Positions 15,581 to 24,186 of a stretch of DNA of 64,000 bases are shown piece after piece; the first letter of the stretch is position 1; each line of letters starts with the position of its first letter. The notes under the pieces are model-generated. The model had not been told where the DNA came from and ran no database searches. It saw nothing but the letters and a program-made list of their open reading frames with translations. Source of the stretch: Nostoc sp. 'Lobaria pulmonaria (5183) cyanobiont' (GTDB lineage: Bacteria; Cyanobacteriota; Cyanobacteriia; Cyanobacteriales; Nostocaceae); NCBI RefSeq assembly GCF_002949795.1, contig NZ_CP026692.1, positions 6,060,545 through 6,124,544 on the forward strand. Reading direction: 5' to 3'. A program made the position numbers and the translations under genes.

Positions 15581-16252
15581 GTGTTTCCCCTCTACGATGA
15601 AAATCCGACGCGAATCACTCCGTATTTCACCTACGGGTTAATTGGCATGAATATTTTAGTTTTTATTCACGAGGTGAGCCTGTCACATGCACAATTGAGT
15701 CAGTTTTTAGGTGAGTATGCGGTAGTGCCTCAACAGTTAACCACCGATTTGAGCGCAGAGTGGATAACGTTATTTACGTCACAATTCTTACATGGCGGTT
15801 GGTGGCACTTAATCTCGAATATGGTGTTTCTCTGGGTTTTTGGCAACAATATTGAAGACCGATTGGGTCATGCTAAATATCTGATTTTTTATTTGGCGTG
15901 TGGTGCTTTAGCTGCCTTGTGCCAATGGTTTATTGGGATGAATTCTGAGATTCCTTCCTTGGGGGCAAGTGGTGCAATTTCTGGAGTTTTGGGTGCGTAC
16001 ATTATCCGCTTTCCCCACGCTCAAGTCATGACTTTAATATTTTTGGGGATTTTCATCACCACAATCAGAGTTCCAGCACTAGTAATAATTGGACTTTTCA
16101 TTGTGCAAAATGTAATATCCGGTCTTGCGACCCTACAAACAGCTGCTAATATGACCGTGCAAACTGGTGGAGTTGCCTACTGGGCGCACATCGGTGGTTT
16201 TGTTTTTGGCGTGATTCTCGCTCCCCTATTTGGCTTGTTTCGGCGCGACTAA
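15581..16252 (+). CDS. Rhomboid family intramembrane serine protease, copy 2
   Basis: This 223-residue paralogue of the preceding gene keeps the catalytic serine in SLGASGAISGVLGAY and histidine in YWAHIGGFVFG, and HGGWWHLISNMVFLWVFGNN. The GTG at 15581 (VFPLYDENPTRITPYF) was chosen over a TTG at 15548 because it aligns with the GTG start of copy 1. The two differ most in the loop after the first membrane segment and in the region after GAY, so they may have different substrates. Both appear catalytically complete. Confidence 0.92.
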   Translation: MFPLYDENPTRITPYFTYGLIGMNILVFIHEVSLSHAQLSQFLGEYAVVPQQLTTDLSAEWITLFTSQFLHGGWWHLISNMVFLWVFGNNIEDRLGHAKYLIFYLACGALAALCQWFIGMNSEIPSLGASGAISGVLGAYIIRFPHAQVMTLIFLGIFITTIRVPALVIIGLFIVQNVISGLATLQTAANMTVQTGGVAYWAHIGGFVFGVILAPLFGLFRRD

Positions 16253-16354
16253 ATACAGCATTTCCTGAAACTTGTAGCGAAAAAACTGCTACCTCTCAAT
16301 GCTCTGCGTATTCACTGCGAGACTCTGGATTAAAATTTCCACATTTGAAAACTA

Positions 16355-18514
16355 TTAGTTTTTGTTAGCACTCGCTGAAACTTCTTCAGATGAAAATGTT
16401 GATGATTTTGCAATTTCTTCAGGTACAGAAACGATGATATCAGCACCATTAATAATTGCTCCCAATAACCCTAGTTCAGATTCAACCAATTGATCGATAG
16501 CTTCAGCTAGCATATTCTCTTGCGTATAGTTTGGTCGCGCCACTAGTATGATCCCATCGCTGTAGGGTTGAATTAATAAAGGGTCATTTGATATACTGAG
16601 AGGACTAGTGTCTAAAATAACTAAATCAAACCGTTCGCGGACATCTTCGATCAGCCGCCGCATTTCGCTAGATTCAAGAATAGCAGCGGATTGCCGCACT
16701 GGACCTGGACTGGGAAGAATGTATAAATTTGCAACATCAGGAACTAAACGAATACATTCACTCAAATTAGCGTAATAACGCAGGGGTTCAATAGTGGCTT
16801 CAGGGTCAGGAATTACTTTCAAGGATGTACAACGGGAAGGCGATCGCAAATCTGTTTCGATAATTAAAGTTCTTTTACCAGCACGGGCGGAAGCGATACC
16901 CAAATTATAAGCACTTGCCGTTTTACCCTCTAGGCTACCGGTGCTAGTAATCAATACTACCTTTAAGTTTTTACCACCAATCCGGCGCATATTACTACGG
17001 AACTTCTCATAAAATTCTAAATAAGGAGAATCTTGGGAGAATACCACCGGCACAGCATCTGGCTCCAAATCATCAACTGGCATTAAAGGCAATTCTCCCA
17101 ACAGTGCCACTTCTCGTTGCTTGAGGCTCTCGCGGATATCCTCCCTGGTTTTGAAAGTCCCTTCCAGCGCTCCCAACAAAAATATCACCCCGCCACCAAC
17201 CAACACACCTAAGAAACCGCCCACAGCAAGGGTAATAGGCACACTCTTCGGAGGTTTGGGATCGATAGTGACTGCGGGGCGTCTGGCAATGCTGAGGCTG
17301 CTAGTAGTTTCTGCCTCTGCGGTTTTTGCATCGGTTAGCTTCGCCTGCATTTGGTCATAAATGGCTTTTTTGAGTCCAACCTCCTGTTCTAAACGCGATC
17401 GCTCTAACTGCTTATTGGGTATCAGAGAATACTCTCGCCGTAGTCGCGCTTCTTGTTGGATTTCTTGAGCTAGTTGTTGTTGCAGTGTCTCCCGTTGGGT
17501 TTGTAAAGCCACCATTTGGTTTGCCAATTGCTGGCGTGTTGGATCTAAGCTGCTTTGAGTGCGAATACCTGCAACGCTACCCTGAAGCGGAGCTGCCGAC
17601 CCATCACCACCTAACACCTCAGCAGCACGTTGTTGTAGTAATTCCTCAGCAGCTTGTTTTTGACGCATTAACTGCACCATCGTTGGATGTTCCGGCCGCA
17701 AATCTTTTCTGAGTACAGCGATTTGCGATTCACTTTGATAAATTTGCGCTCGTAAGTTACCAATAATTGGATCGGCACTCAAAGCAGAAGAAACATAAGC
17801 CTGTCCGACTGTTAAGCCTAACTTATTTTGTAAACTGCGAACTTGAGCATCAACCCCAGAAATAGTTAATTGAATTTGCCGTTGTAGATTTTGGCTAGAA
17901 GTAATGCCACTTAACAAGCTGCCATTCTCTGCTGCTAATATTGCGGTTCGCTCTATGCGATCGTACTGTTCCAGCTTCTTTTCAGCAATTTGCAATTCCC
18001 GTTTAGTTTGTGGTGTGCGATCGTTAATCTTTTGAATAATTGCTTGTAATCGCCCAGTATTGATGTCACTACTCACCTTGATCATTGCTTGCATCAATTC
18101 CGTCAAGACCTGTATAGATCGTTTGGCGTCAGTATCTACATATTTCAGTTCAAAGAAAGGAGATTCTAATTCTCCACTCTTTACGTTTTTTTTAGGTAGA
18201 GAAAGGGCAAGACTTGCACCGAGTTGTTTCGGTTTGACACCGGCTTTCTCTGCGACGCCTGCAATTATCTGGTTTGATAGTAAAACATCCTCATTCAGTT
18301 CCTTTCCTTGCTGTTGGATTTCATTACCAGTTGTAGAGAAAGAAACTGGCGGGCCACTATAACTAAGTGCACCAGATGCTATATAGCTAGTAGGTGGCTC
18401 TGGTTGCATAGCTACTACAGTTGACCCTGCAATAACTAAAGCAAAACTAGCTAATCCAATCCACTTATATTTATCAAAAGCAATCAGATAGCGCTTAACA
18501 ATTGGTGGGGTCAT
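16355..18514 (-). CDS. Exopolysaccharide chain-length regulator with C-terminal BY-kinase-like domain (Wzc/GumC type)
   Basis: The protein has 719 residues from the ATG at 18514. The periplasmic Wzz-type region lies between membrane helices at about 19-37 and 426-449, with long coiled coils at about 155-400. A cytoplasmic P-loop domain follows: Walker A STGSLEGKT (524-532), Walker A' LIIETDLRS (551-559) and Walker B FDLVILDTSP (629-638). It would control polymer length and export together with the Wza-like protein encoded next. The Walker A' has ETD where classical BY-kinases have DxD, and the C-terminus (SSEEVSASANKN) has no tyrosine cluster, so autophosphorylation is doubtful. A TTG start at 18535 is possible. 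Confidence 0.92.
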   Translation of the reverse strand: MTPPIVKRYLIAFDKYKWIGLASFALVIAGSTVVAMQPEPPTSYIASGALSYSGPPVSFSTTGNEIQQQGKELNEDVLLSNQIIAGVAEKAGVKPKQLGASLALSLPKKNVKSGELESPFFELKYVDTDAKRSIQVLTELMQAMIKVSSDINTGRLQAIIQKINDRTPQTKRELQIAEKKLEQYDRIERTAILAAENGSLLSGITSSQNLQRQIQLTISGVDAQVRSLQNKLGLTVGQAYVSSALSADPIIGNLRAQIYQSESQIAVLRKDLRPEHPTMVQLMRQKQAAEELLQQRAAEVLGGDGSAAPLQGSVAGIRTQSSLDPTRQQLANQMVALQTQRETLQQQLAQEIQQEARLRREYSLIPNKQLERSRLEQEVGLKKAIYDQMQAKLTDAKTAEAETTSSLSIARRPAVTIDPKPPKSVPITLAVGGFLGVLVGGGVIFLLGALEGTFKTREDIRESLKQREVALLGELPLMPVDDLEPDAVPVVFSQDSPYLEFYEKFRSNMRRIGGKNLKVVLITSTGSLEGKTASAYNLGIASARAGKRTLIIETDLRSPSRCTSLKVIPDPEATIEPLRYYANLSECIRLVPDVANLYILPSPGPVRQSAAILESSEMRRLIEDVRERFDLVILDTSPLSISNDPLLIQPYSDGIILVARPNYTQENMLAEAIDQLVESELGLLGAIINGADIIVSVPEEIAKSSTFSSEEVSASANKN

Positions 18515-18731
18515 GGTCGCTTCGCTCCAATTCAAAATTTAAAATACAAAATTAAAAATTTAGGAAGCACCAAACAAAGATAGTGGCTTTGATACAAGGG
18601 CGCTATCAACTTCCTAATGTATATATCGGTTGATATCTTTAAAATTTTTCCATTAATAAATTCAAAGATTGTTTGGAGATGTGGCTTCCTAAGCTCCAAA
18701 CTATTTTCAGCTTGCATCCTTTTTTTTAATA

Positions 18732-20093
18732 TTAATAATTTCGTCCACCACCAACGTTGTCAAAAAACCGGAGAAAAGATTGAACATTGAAAAAAGGTTG
18801 GGTAATGGTGGTCAGGAAATTAGTAATTTTCCCAATGAGATTCCGACCAACAACAATAACATCATTATCTTGAAGTGCCACATTTTGAGATGCATCACCG
18901 CCTAAAGCTTTTTTAGCATCAAGTTTTTGGGTAACAGCTTTGCCTCGTTCCGAATCAAAGCGAACCAGAGCGATATCTCTTAAATTAGCAGTGTCTAGAT
19001 TTACTCCTCCCAAAGCATCTACAAATGTACTGCCGTTAGGCAGTGCTTGAATGGAAAGACCACCCGCAGCATAGTTTAAAACTCGCACTCTAATCTGTGG
19101 TGTAGCCAAGGATGAACGTGCTACTAAATTGCGGTCATAACCGTCCTCATTACCGACTTCACGACGGGGCACGAGTATCGCATCTCCATCTTGTAAGCGT
19201 AAATTCGGGATTGAACCACCATTTTGCAGTGCTGCATATAAGTCAATAGTTTGTGAAATTACAGAACCATCGATTAACTTCCGGCGTACTTGCACCTGTC
19301 GCAGGTCTGCATTCAACGTTGAACCACCAGATATTAGCAAAGCATCAGCAACGCGGGGTGTTGGTGAATTAATTGGATAAATTCCTGGTCGAAATATTTC
19401 CCCGCTAATGGTAACTTGAACTGGTCGCGTTCCTGCTAAGGATACTACCACGATTGGATCTGGGAAAAAGCGACTCAAGCCCAAGCGAATTTTTTCTTGA
19501 GCTTCTTCCAAAGTTAAACCTTTTAATGACACCGTTCCCACTTGTGGCACGATGATGTTGCCTTCTGGACTAATTACAGCTTGAAAACTGAGGTCTGGAC
19601 GCTGCGCTGCTAATGCTAAAACTATTATTGGATCGACTACATAACGATTTAAACCCAAGCGAATTTTTTCTTGAGCTTCTTGCAAAGTTAAACCTTGTAA
19701 AGAAACTGTTCCCAATAACGGCACCGCAATATTACCTTCTGGGTTGATTGAAGCTTGAAAGCTCAAATCTGGAAAGCGCTGAACCGAAACGCTAATTCCA
19801 TCTCCGATGCCTAAGCGGTATGGGCCGGGAGGACGCTGAAGCACAACATCAATTGCATCTCCTGGCCCCAAGAGGTAGCGACTGAGTTGCGGAGAAATTT
19901 CTTCATTCGTACCTGGAGGTACAACTTCAGTACCTGGCACAGGTGAAGGGAATAGCCCTGGTGATTGTCCTTGAGATGGAAAAGGCTGGGCAACAACAAG
20001 TTGGATAGGTGTTGTTAAGAAAACTCCTACTTGAAGACTGACAAAACACAAGGCGCTGAATCCACGCATATAATAACTGGCATCTATGAACAT
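18732..20093 (-). CDS. Polysaccharide export protein (Wza-like, SLBB) with duplicated export domain
   Basis: This outer-membrane polysaccharide export protein of 453 residues has a signal peptide ending near residue 35 (FLTTPIQLVVAQ). If the second ATG at 20069 is used it is eight residues shorter. LGPGDAIDV opens the first poly-export segment. A unit of about 58 residues is present twice: 108-163 and 166-221, each with PDLSFQA, PEGNI, GTVSLxGLTLxEAQEKIRLG and DPI. SLBB regions follow (SGEIFRPGIYPI; VRVLNYAAGG). It forms the export channel with the Wzc-like partner encoded about 220 bases downstream in the same direction. Confidence 0.93.
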   Translation of the reverse strand: MFIDASYYMRGFSALCFVSLQVGVFLTTPIQLVVAQPFPSQGQSPGLFPSPVPGTEVVPPGTNEEISPQLSRYLLGPGDAIDVVLQRPPGPYRLGIGDGISVSVQRFPDLSFQASINPEGNIAVPLLGTVSLQGLTLQEAQEKIRLGLNRYVVDPIIVLALAAQRPDLSFQAVISPEGNIIVPQVGTVSLKGLTLEEAQEKIRLGLSRFFPDPIVVVSLAGTRPVQVTISGEIFRPGIYPINSPTPRVADALLISGGSTLNADLRQVQVRRKLIDGSVISQTIDLYAALQNGGSIPNLRLQDGDAILVPRREVGNEDGYDRNLVARSSLATPQIRVRVLNYAAGGLSIQALPNGSTFVDALGGVNLDTANLRDIALVRFDSERGKAVTQKLDAKKALGGDASQNVALQDNDVIVVGRNLIGKITNFLTTITQPFFNVQSFLRFFDNVGGGRNY

Positions 20094-20326
20094 CGGAGCA
20101 GAAAATATTGATATAGAAATTAGTAGCGCCGAGTGGTTATTTTACTCTAAAAATGCCTTATATGTCTTTTTATATCTACAAGTATTTACCAAGAGAAAGA
20201 GAATAATTTTGCTAAATTTAATTTCTAACTTCATATTGTTAACATCATTTTAAGTGAGTTTCAGCCTGACACAATTTATAGAGATACTCTTGATAAATCT
20301 CTGCACAAGGGCATCTATAACAAGCT

Positions 20327-21064
20327 CTACAAAGGGCCTGCCATTAATGCAGCTTGTACTGTTTCCCCAATAGACTGAGCTAAAGACCAAGATGTTTCTA
20401 CCTGCCCCAAAGGTTCCATTGGAATCAGAATGCTCACACCAACCCAAGGAATACGTTGCTTGCGCCACTGTGCCAGTTGATCCGCCAAGAACCAGTGAAA
20501 AGGTGATGGATTTCCGCCGTCTGGCATCGCATACCATTGCAAAACAGCGAAGGTTTGCTGTGGTGTGGAGGCGCGAAAGAACCTAGCTTCTACTTTAGTT
20601 TCGACATTAGAAGCCAACTTTGCAGATGGTTTCACAGTAAATTCTGCAGAACGAGATTGAGCTATATCCCACTTTCCCCAGCGTGACCTTCCCCAACCGT
20701 TAACGTCTGTCCACTCTACCTCTGGTTGATCCATAGGCCCATTTTGCGGTAACAAAAGCAGGATTGCTTGAGATTCGGAACCTTCTTTTTTGATTACCTG
20801 CAAAGACCAATTATGTTCGCCAATTTGCTGTTCAGCTTGTTCAATGGTTTGCCAACCAGAAAGGGTTAACCCAGTCTTGCGGATCTGTTTTAATTCATGG
20901 AGGGTAGGAACAGCGGGCGGCTGTTTCCATTGCCAGTGTCCTGTCAGATATCCGGGAACCCCTGCCATTGCTAGCAGCAGTAGCAATAACAAAAGTGCTG
21001 CTACCTGAGTCAATTGGTTTTCCTTGAAAAATTTAGAGAAGGAAATCATCAGTAAAATTTGCAA
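20327..21064 (-). CDS. Cyanoexosortase system-associated protein (EpsI-like)
   Basis: The 245-residue protein has one N-terminal membrane segment (about 20-37, VAALLLLLLLLAMAGVPGYL) and a periplasmic domain. SGWQTIEQAEQQIGEHNW and the late LAQWRKQRIPWVGVSILIP fit the EpsI-like proteins encoded beside cyanobacterial exosortases. EpsI-type partners are linked to polysaccharide production or maturation in exosortase systems. It follows the exosortase gene in the same direction, 169 bases away. Family identification is from memory of the motif and from context. Confidence 0.75.
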   Translation of the reverse strand: MQILLMISFSKFFKENQLTQVAALLLLLLLLAMAGVPGYLTGHWQWKQPPAVPTLHELKQIRKTGLTLSGWQTIEQAEQQIGEHNWSLQVIKKEGSESQAILLLLPQNGPMDQPEVEWTDVNGWGRSRWGKWDIAQSRSAEFTVKPSAKLASNVETKVEARFFRASTPQQTFAVLQWYAMPDGGNPSPFHWFLADQLAQWRKQRIPWVGVSILIPMEPLGQVETSWSLAQSIGETVQAALMAGPL

Positions 21065-21233
21065 TACTTAGGCAAAATTTTACTTTATAAAATCACATTG
21101 TGAGTTCAGTAATATTTAGGACTTACGTATAAGTGATGAAAGATTAAGGGAGTTGGGAGGGGAGAATGGAGAACAGGGGAAAAGTTGCAGTAAGTTTTTC
21201 CCCTCTGCCTCTTGTGCCCAATGCCCAATGGTT

Positions 21234-22127
21234 CTAACTTTCTGCTTCTTGCTCAGTTTCTAGAGATGCTGAAAAATAGTTATTAATCCAATTCAGTAAG
21301 GGCACTAGTGACACCAGCATACAAGCAGAGTAGAGATCGCCACCCCAACCCTCATGCAGCCATTTAAAAGCCGCTTCTTGACCCGTGCCGTGGAAGAAAG
21401 TCAGTAAAGTATTACGAATGATATTGGCACTAATACTAACGATCGCAGCAAGAGATAAAAACGATATAGTTGTCCGCCGTGAAGACAAAGCATCTGTCCA
21501 ATAAAGCAGCATCAAGCCCACGTAGAAAGTCGTAAACAACATTTTCAGCCCTGCACAATAGGGAGCAACTTCTACAATCCGTCCTCCCACGTAAAGATTG
21601 ATCTCATCTACGGTTACTTCCATACCAAATTGATTCAGTATGAAGCCTGCTGTACCAGCGATGAAGCTTTGCAGAGGCATGGTATAGGGAGCAATGAGAT
21701 AAGGTAATGCTGTTGGGGTGGCTAAAAATACTAGTAGTAGGGGGAATCCTTGTAATCGCAAACCTGCTATTCCCTTAAACCACAAGCATAATCCGACTAA
21801 TATCACGGGCAAGGAAAGGTTAACCCACTCTGTAACACCGCTAAGATAAAAAACTGCCCCTAATAACAATAAAACAGCGCCCAAAGGATTGATGGTATCT
21901 GGCAAACGTCTCCACTTTTTCCGGTTCATCCAGCCCAGATAAGCCGCAAATGGTAAACCAATTATCCCGTGGCTGAAATATTCGTGTTCTGTACTGATAT
22001 TTTTGTGCAGCCAACCATCCAACCAGTGTAGCAATATCGGAGCATAAAGCAGCAGCAAAACGCCTAAAATAGCTAGATTTAACAAGCCTGATGCGTTTAT
22101 GTTTTTTACCTGTTGCCGGAGTGCCAT
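21234..22127 (-). CDS. crtB: Cyanoexosortase (probably type B)
   Basis: This 297-residue membrane transpeptidase/protease of the exosortase/archaeosortase family, with about eight membrane spans, is predicted to cleave C-terminal sorting signals of exported proteins. The conserved triad is present: C191 in VAPYCAGLKML, R238 in ANIIRNT, and a histidine (H246 in FFHGTG or H258 in LHEGWGG). The symbol crtB follows the TIGRFAM name for cyanoexosortase B and should not be confused with phytoene synthase. Neighbours are the EpsI-like gene and exopolysaccharide export genes, the usual setting. Confidence 0.88.
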   Translation of the reverse strand: MALRQQVKNINASGLLNLAILGVLLLLYAPILLHWLDGWLHKNISTEHEYFSHGIIGLPFAAYLGWMNRKKWRRLPDTINPLGAVLLLLGAVFYLSGVTEWVNLSLPVILVGLCLWFKGIAGLRLQGFPLLLVFLATPTALPYLIAPYTMPLQSFIAGTAGFILNQFGMEVTVDEINLYVGGRIVEVAPYCAGLKMLFTTFYVGLMLLYWTDALSSRRTTISFLSLAAIVSISANIIRNTLLTFFHGTGQEAAFKWLHEGWGGDLYSACMLVSLVPLLNWINNYFSASLETEQEAES

Positions 22128-22154
22128 GATTTTAAGTAATTCAAAAACTTTGGT

Positions 22155-22222
22155 TATTAGTTATTAGTCATCGGTCATTGGTCATTGGTGATTAGTTTTT
22201 GATAAAGCACAAATGACAAATG
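22155..22222. repeat. Degenerate heptamer repeat
   Basis: TTATTAGTCATCGGTCATTG and following GTCATTGGTGATTAG / CAAATGACAAATG 7-mers fill much of the spacer between the aminotransferase and the exosortase. They belong to the same family as the repeats at 815, 30494, 40625 and 52604. Confidence 0.7.
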
Positions 22223-22258
22223 TCTAATTTTTAGATGCACATTAAGTATGAATTAACT

Positions 22259-23452
22259 TTAGGCTACCACACTGCCAAGGTCAGCAGGAGATAGATTATC
22301 TGCCTGATAATTTGTTGAGACTGCATTGGCGATCGCTGCTACAACTTCTTTAACTTGGCTACTACTCAAACCAGGATACATCGGTAATGATAATATTTGC
22401 TTTGACAACTTCTCTGCTTGGGGAAAATCTCCCGGTTGATAGCCTAAGTTAGTGAATGCTGGCTGGAGATGACAAGGAATTGGATAGTGAATGCCAGTTT
22501 GAATCCCCGCTGCTGTGAGTTTTTCCTGGAGTTGCTGGCGTTCTATTGGGCAAGAATCATCTACTTTAATCACATAAAGATGATAAACGTGTCCTGTATC
22601 ACTTTGGTTTTCTATAGGGATAATCCCAGCAGTTGCCAAGGATGCTAGTTCACGATCATACTGCTGGGCAATAGTCAGGCGATCGCGGTTCCACTGGGGC
22701 AAATATGGGAGTTTTTTGTGCAAAATTGCTGCTTGCAAAGTATCCAAGCGGCTATTCGTACCTGGTTCAGTATGAAAATACTTTTGCGATGCCCCATAAT
22801 TTCGCAAGCGCACCATCTTCTGGGCTACATCTGAATCTCGTGTCAGCAGCATTCCCCCATCCCCAAATGCTCCCAAATTTTTGCTGGGATAGAAACTAAA
22901 AGCTGCTGCTATTCCTACTGAACCAGCGTAATATCCGTCTCTTTGGGCGAGATGTGCTTGGGCGGCATCTTCAAAAATTAGTAGTTTGTAGGTATCGGCA
23001 AAGTTCACTAAATCGCGTGGTGATACCATCTGACCATAGAGATGCACAGGGATAATTGCTTTGGTATGAGGCGTAATTGCCTTTGCTGCTTCTCTTAAGT
23101 CAATTAAAGCAGTTTGGCGATCGCAATCTACTAAAATTGGCTTGGCGCCAGCACGTAGCACTCCAATTAAGGTGGCGATAAAAGTATTTGCAGGTAAAAT
23201 CACTTCATCGCCAGCACCAATATTACACGCTTGTAATCCCAGAGCGATCGCATCTGTTCCTGATGCCACACCAACTCCATAAGCTGTACCAGATACTGCC
23301 GCAAATTCTGCTTCAAAATCTGAAAGTGCTTGCCCTAAAATAAAATCTCCCCGTTCCAATACAGATTGGATTGCATCTTGCAATTGCGTTTGAATTGGTT
23401 GATGTTGTAACTTTAGGTCTACAAAAGGAACTCTAATAGTCATTTTATTCAT
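22259..23452 (-). CDS. DegT/DnrJ/EryC1/StrS family PLP-dependent sugar aminotransferase
   Basis: The 397-residue aminotransferase typically aminates a nucleotide-linked keto-sugar. The PLP lysine is K191 in FSFYPSKNLGAFGDGG. The cofactor-binding aspartate lies in EDAAQAH (161-167), and SGTDAIALGL (64-73) contacts the phosphate. PxxFIATLIGVLRAGAKPILVD is a family hallmark. It is 131 bases upstream of the exosortase gene in the same direction, suggesting that it makes an amino sugar for the exopolysaccharide. The exact sugar cannot be deduced. ATG codons at 23452 and 23443 are both possible starts. Confidence 0.92.
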   Translation of the reverse strand: MNKMTIRVPFVDLKLQHQPIQTQLQDAIQSVLERGDFILGQALSDFEAEFAAVSGTAYGVGVASGTDAIALGLQACNIGAGDEVILPANTFIATLIGVLRAGAKPILVDCDRQTALIDLREAAKAITPHTKAIIPVHLYGQMVSPRDLVNFADTYKLLIFEDAAQAHLAQRDGYYAGSVGIAAAFSFYPSKNLGAFGDGGMLLTRDSDVAQKMVRLRNYGASQKYFHTEPGTNSRLDTLQAAILHKKLPYLPQWNRDRLTIAQQYDRELASLATAGIIPIENQSDTGHVYHLYVIKVDDSCPIERQQLQEKLTAAGIQTGIHYPIPCHLQPAFTNLGYQPGDFPQAEKLSKQILSLPMYPGLSSSQVKEVVAAIANAVSTNYQADNLSPADLGSVVA

Positions 23453-24186
23453 TACCAGTCGTCCTCAAAAAATGTTTCCTTGCATGGAAAAAATAGAAAG
23501 TTTTGTACAATTTTCGGCGTAAAATTGTAATAAATTTAATCTATTGGATAAAGGCTTAGATCGACTATTTAGTCGGTTATGGGTAATTCAAAATCATGCC
23601 CTTTTAATTTGAGCGCCCGAAGTTGCCATCAGACTTCTCTAAAGCCACCACTCCAACTTCTATCAAAATTTAAAAAGCTTACAAACTGAGCTTTTCACTA
23701 ATTTGGTAGCTTGCTAACCCGTAGCGATATGTTTGGATTATTTACGTCATCCTGCACTAGCATTATCATCTCTAAGTGCTAGCTGTTATCAGTAAAATAG
23801 CTATATTTTATTCCGCCAACATATAAATTTTTAAGTAAATTTACTTTGAATGTTCCAGTACAAATTTTCCCTTATATACATAAAAAATGACAGCCCCTTT
23901 GTATTGTATCCTTAGCATTAGCTTACCCTGGCTGAATCTAAATCTAACGTAGTCTGATTGCAAAATCTCAAGCAATAAAGACTACACCAGTGCTAAATAA
24001 ACAAAATTCAGCACCAGTAACTAGTAACTAGCAGACACCACATCTTGGCTTAATGGAAGGGAGAAAAAATTTTTGCCTTAAATTTGTTTGTCAGAGGCAA
24101 AATTAGGGAATGCTTAAAAATAGCAATTGATAACCTAGAAATAGGACTTAGATCAATTACATAATCGAGAAATTATTAAGGTAGCA
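23453..24186. other. Divergent intergenic region (734 bp), no gene seen
   Basis: This region separates the minus-strand aminotransferase from the plus-strand GAF kinase, so it must carry both promoters. It is AT-rich, with short inverted repeats such as AGTGCTAGCTGTTATCAG near 23775 and CCAGTAACTAGTAACTAGCA near 24015. I find no frame with coding character, no RNA gene and no long repeat. Confidence 0.6.

Noticed and set aside
20250..20586. Short frames on both strands around the 3' end of the cyanoexosortase-associated gene
   Set aside because: They overlap a better supported gene and lack motifs or start signals.
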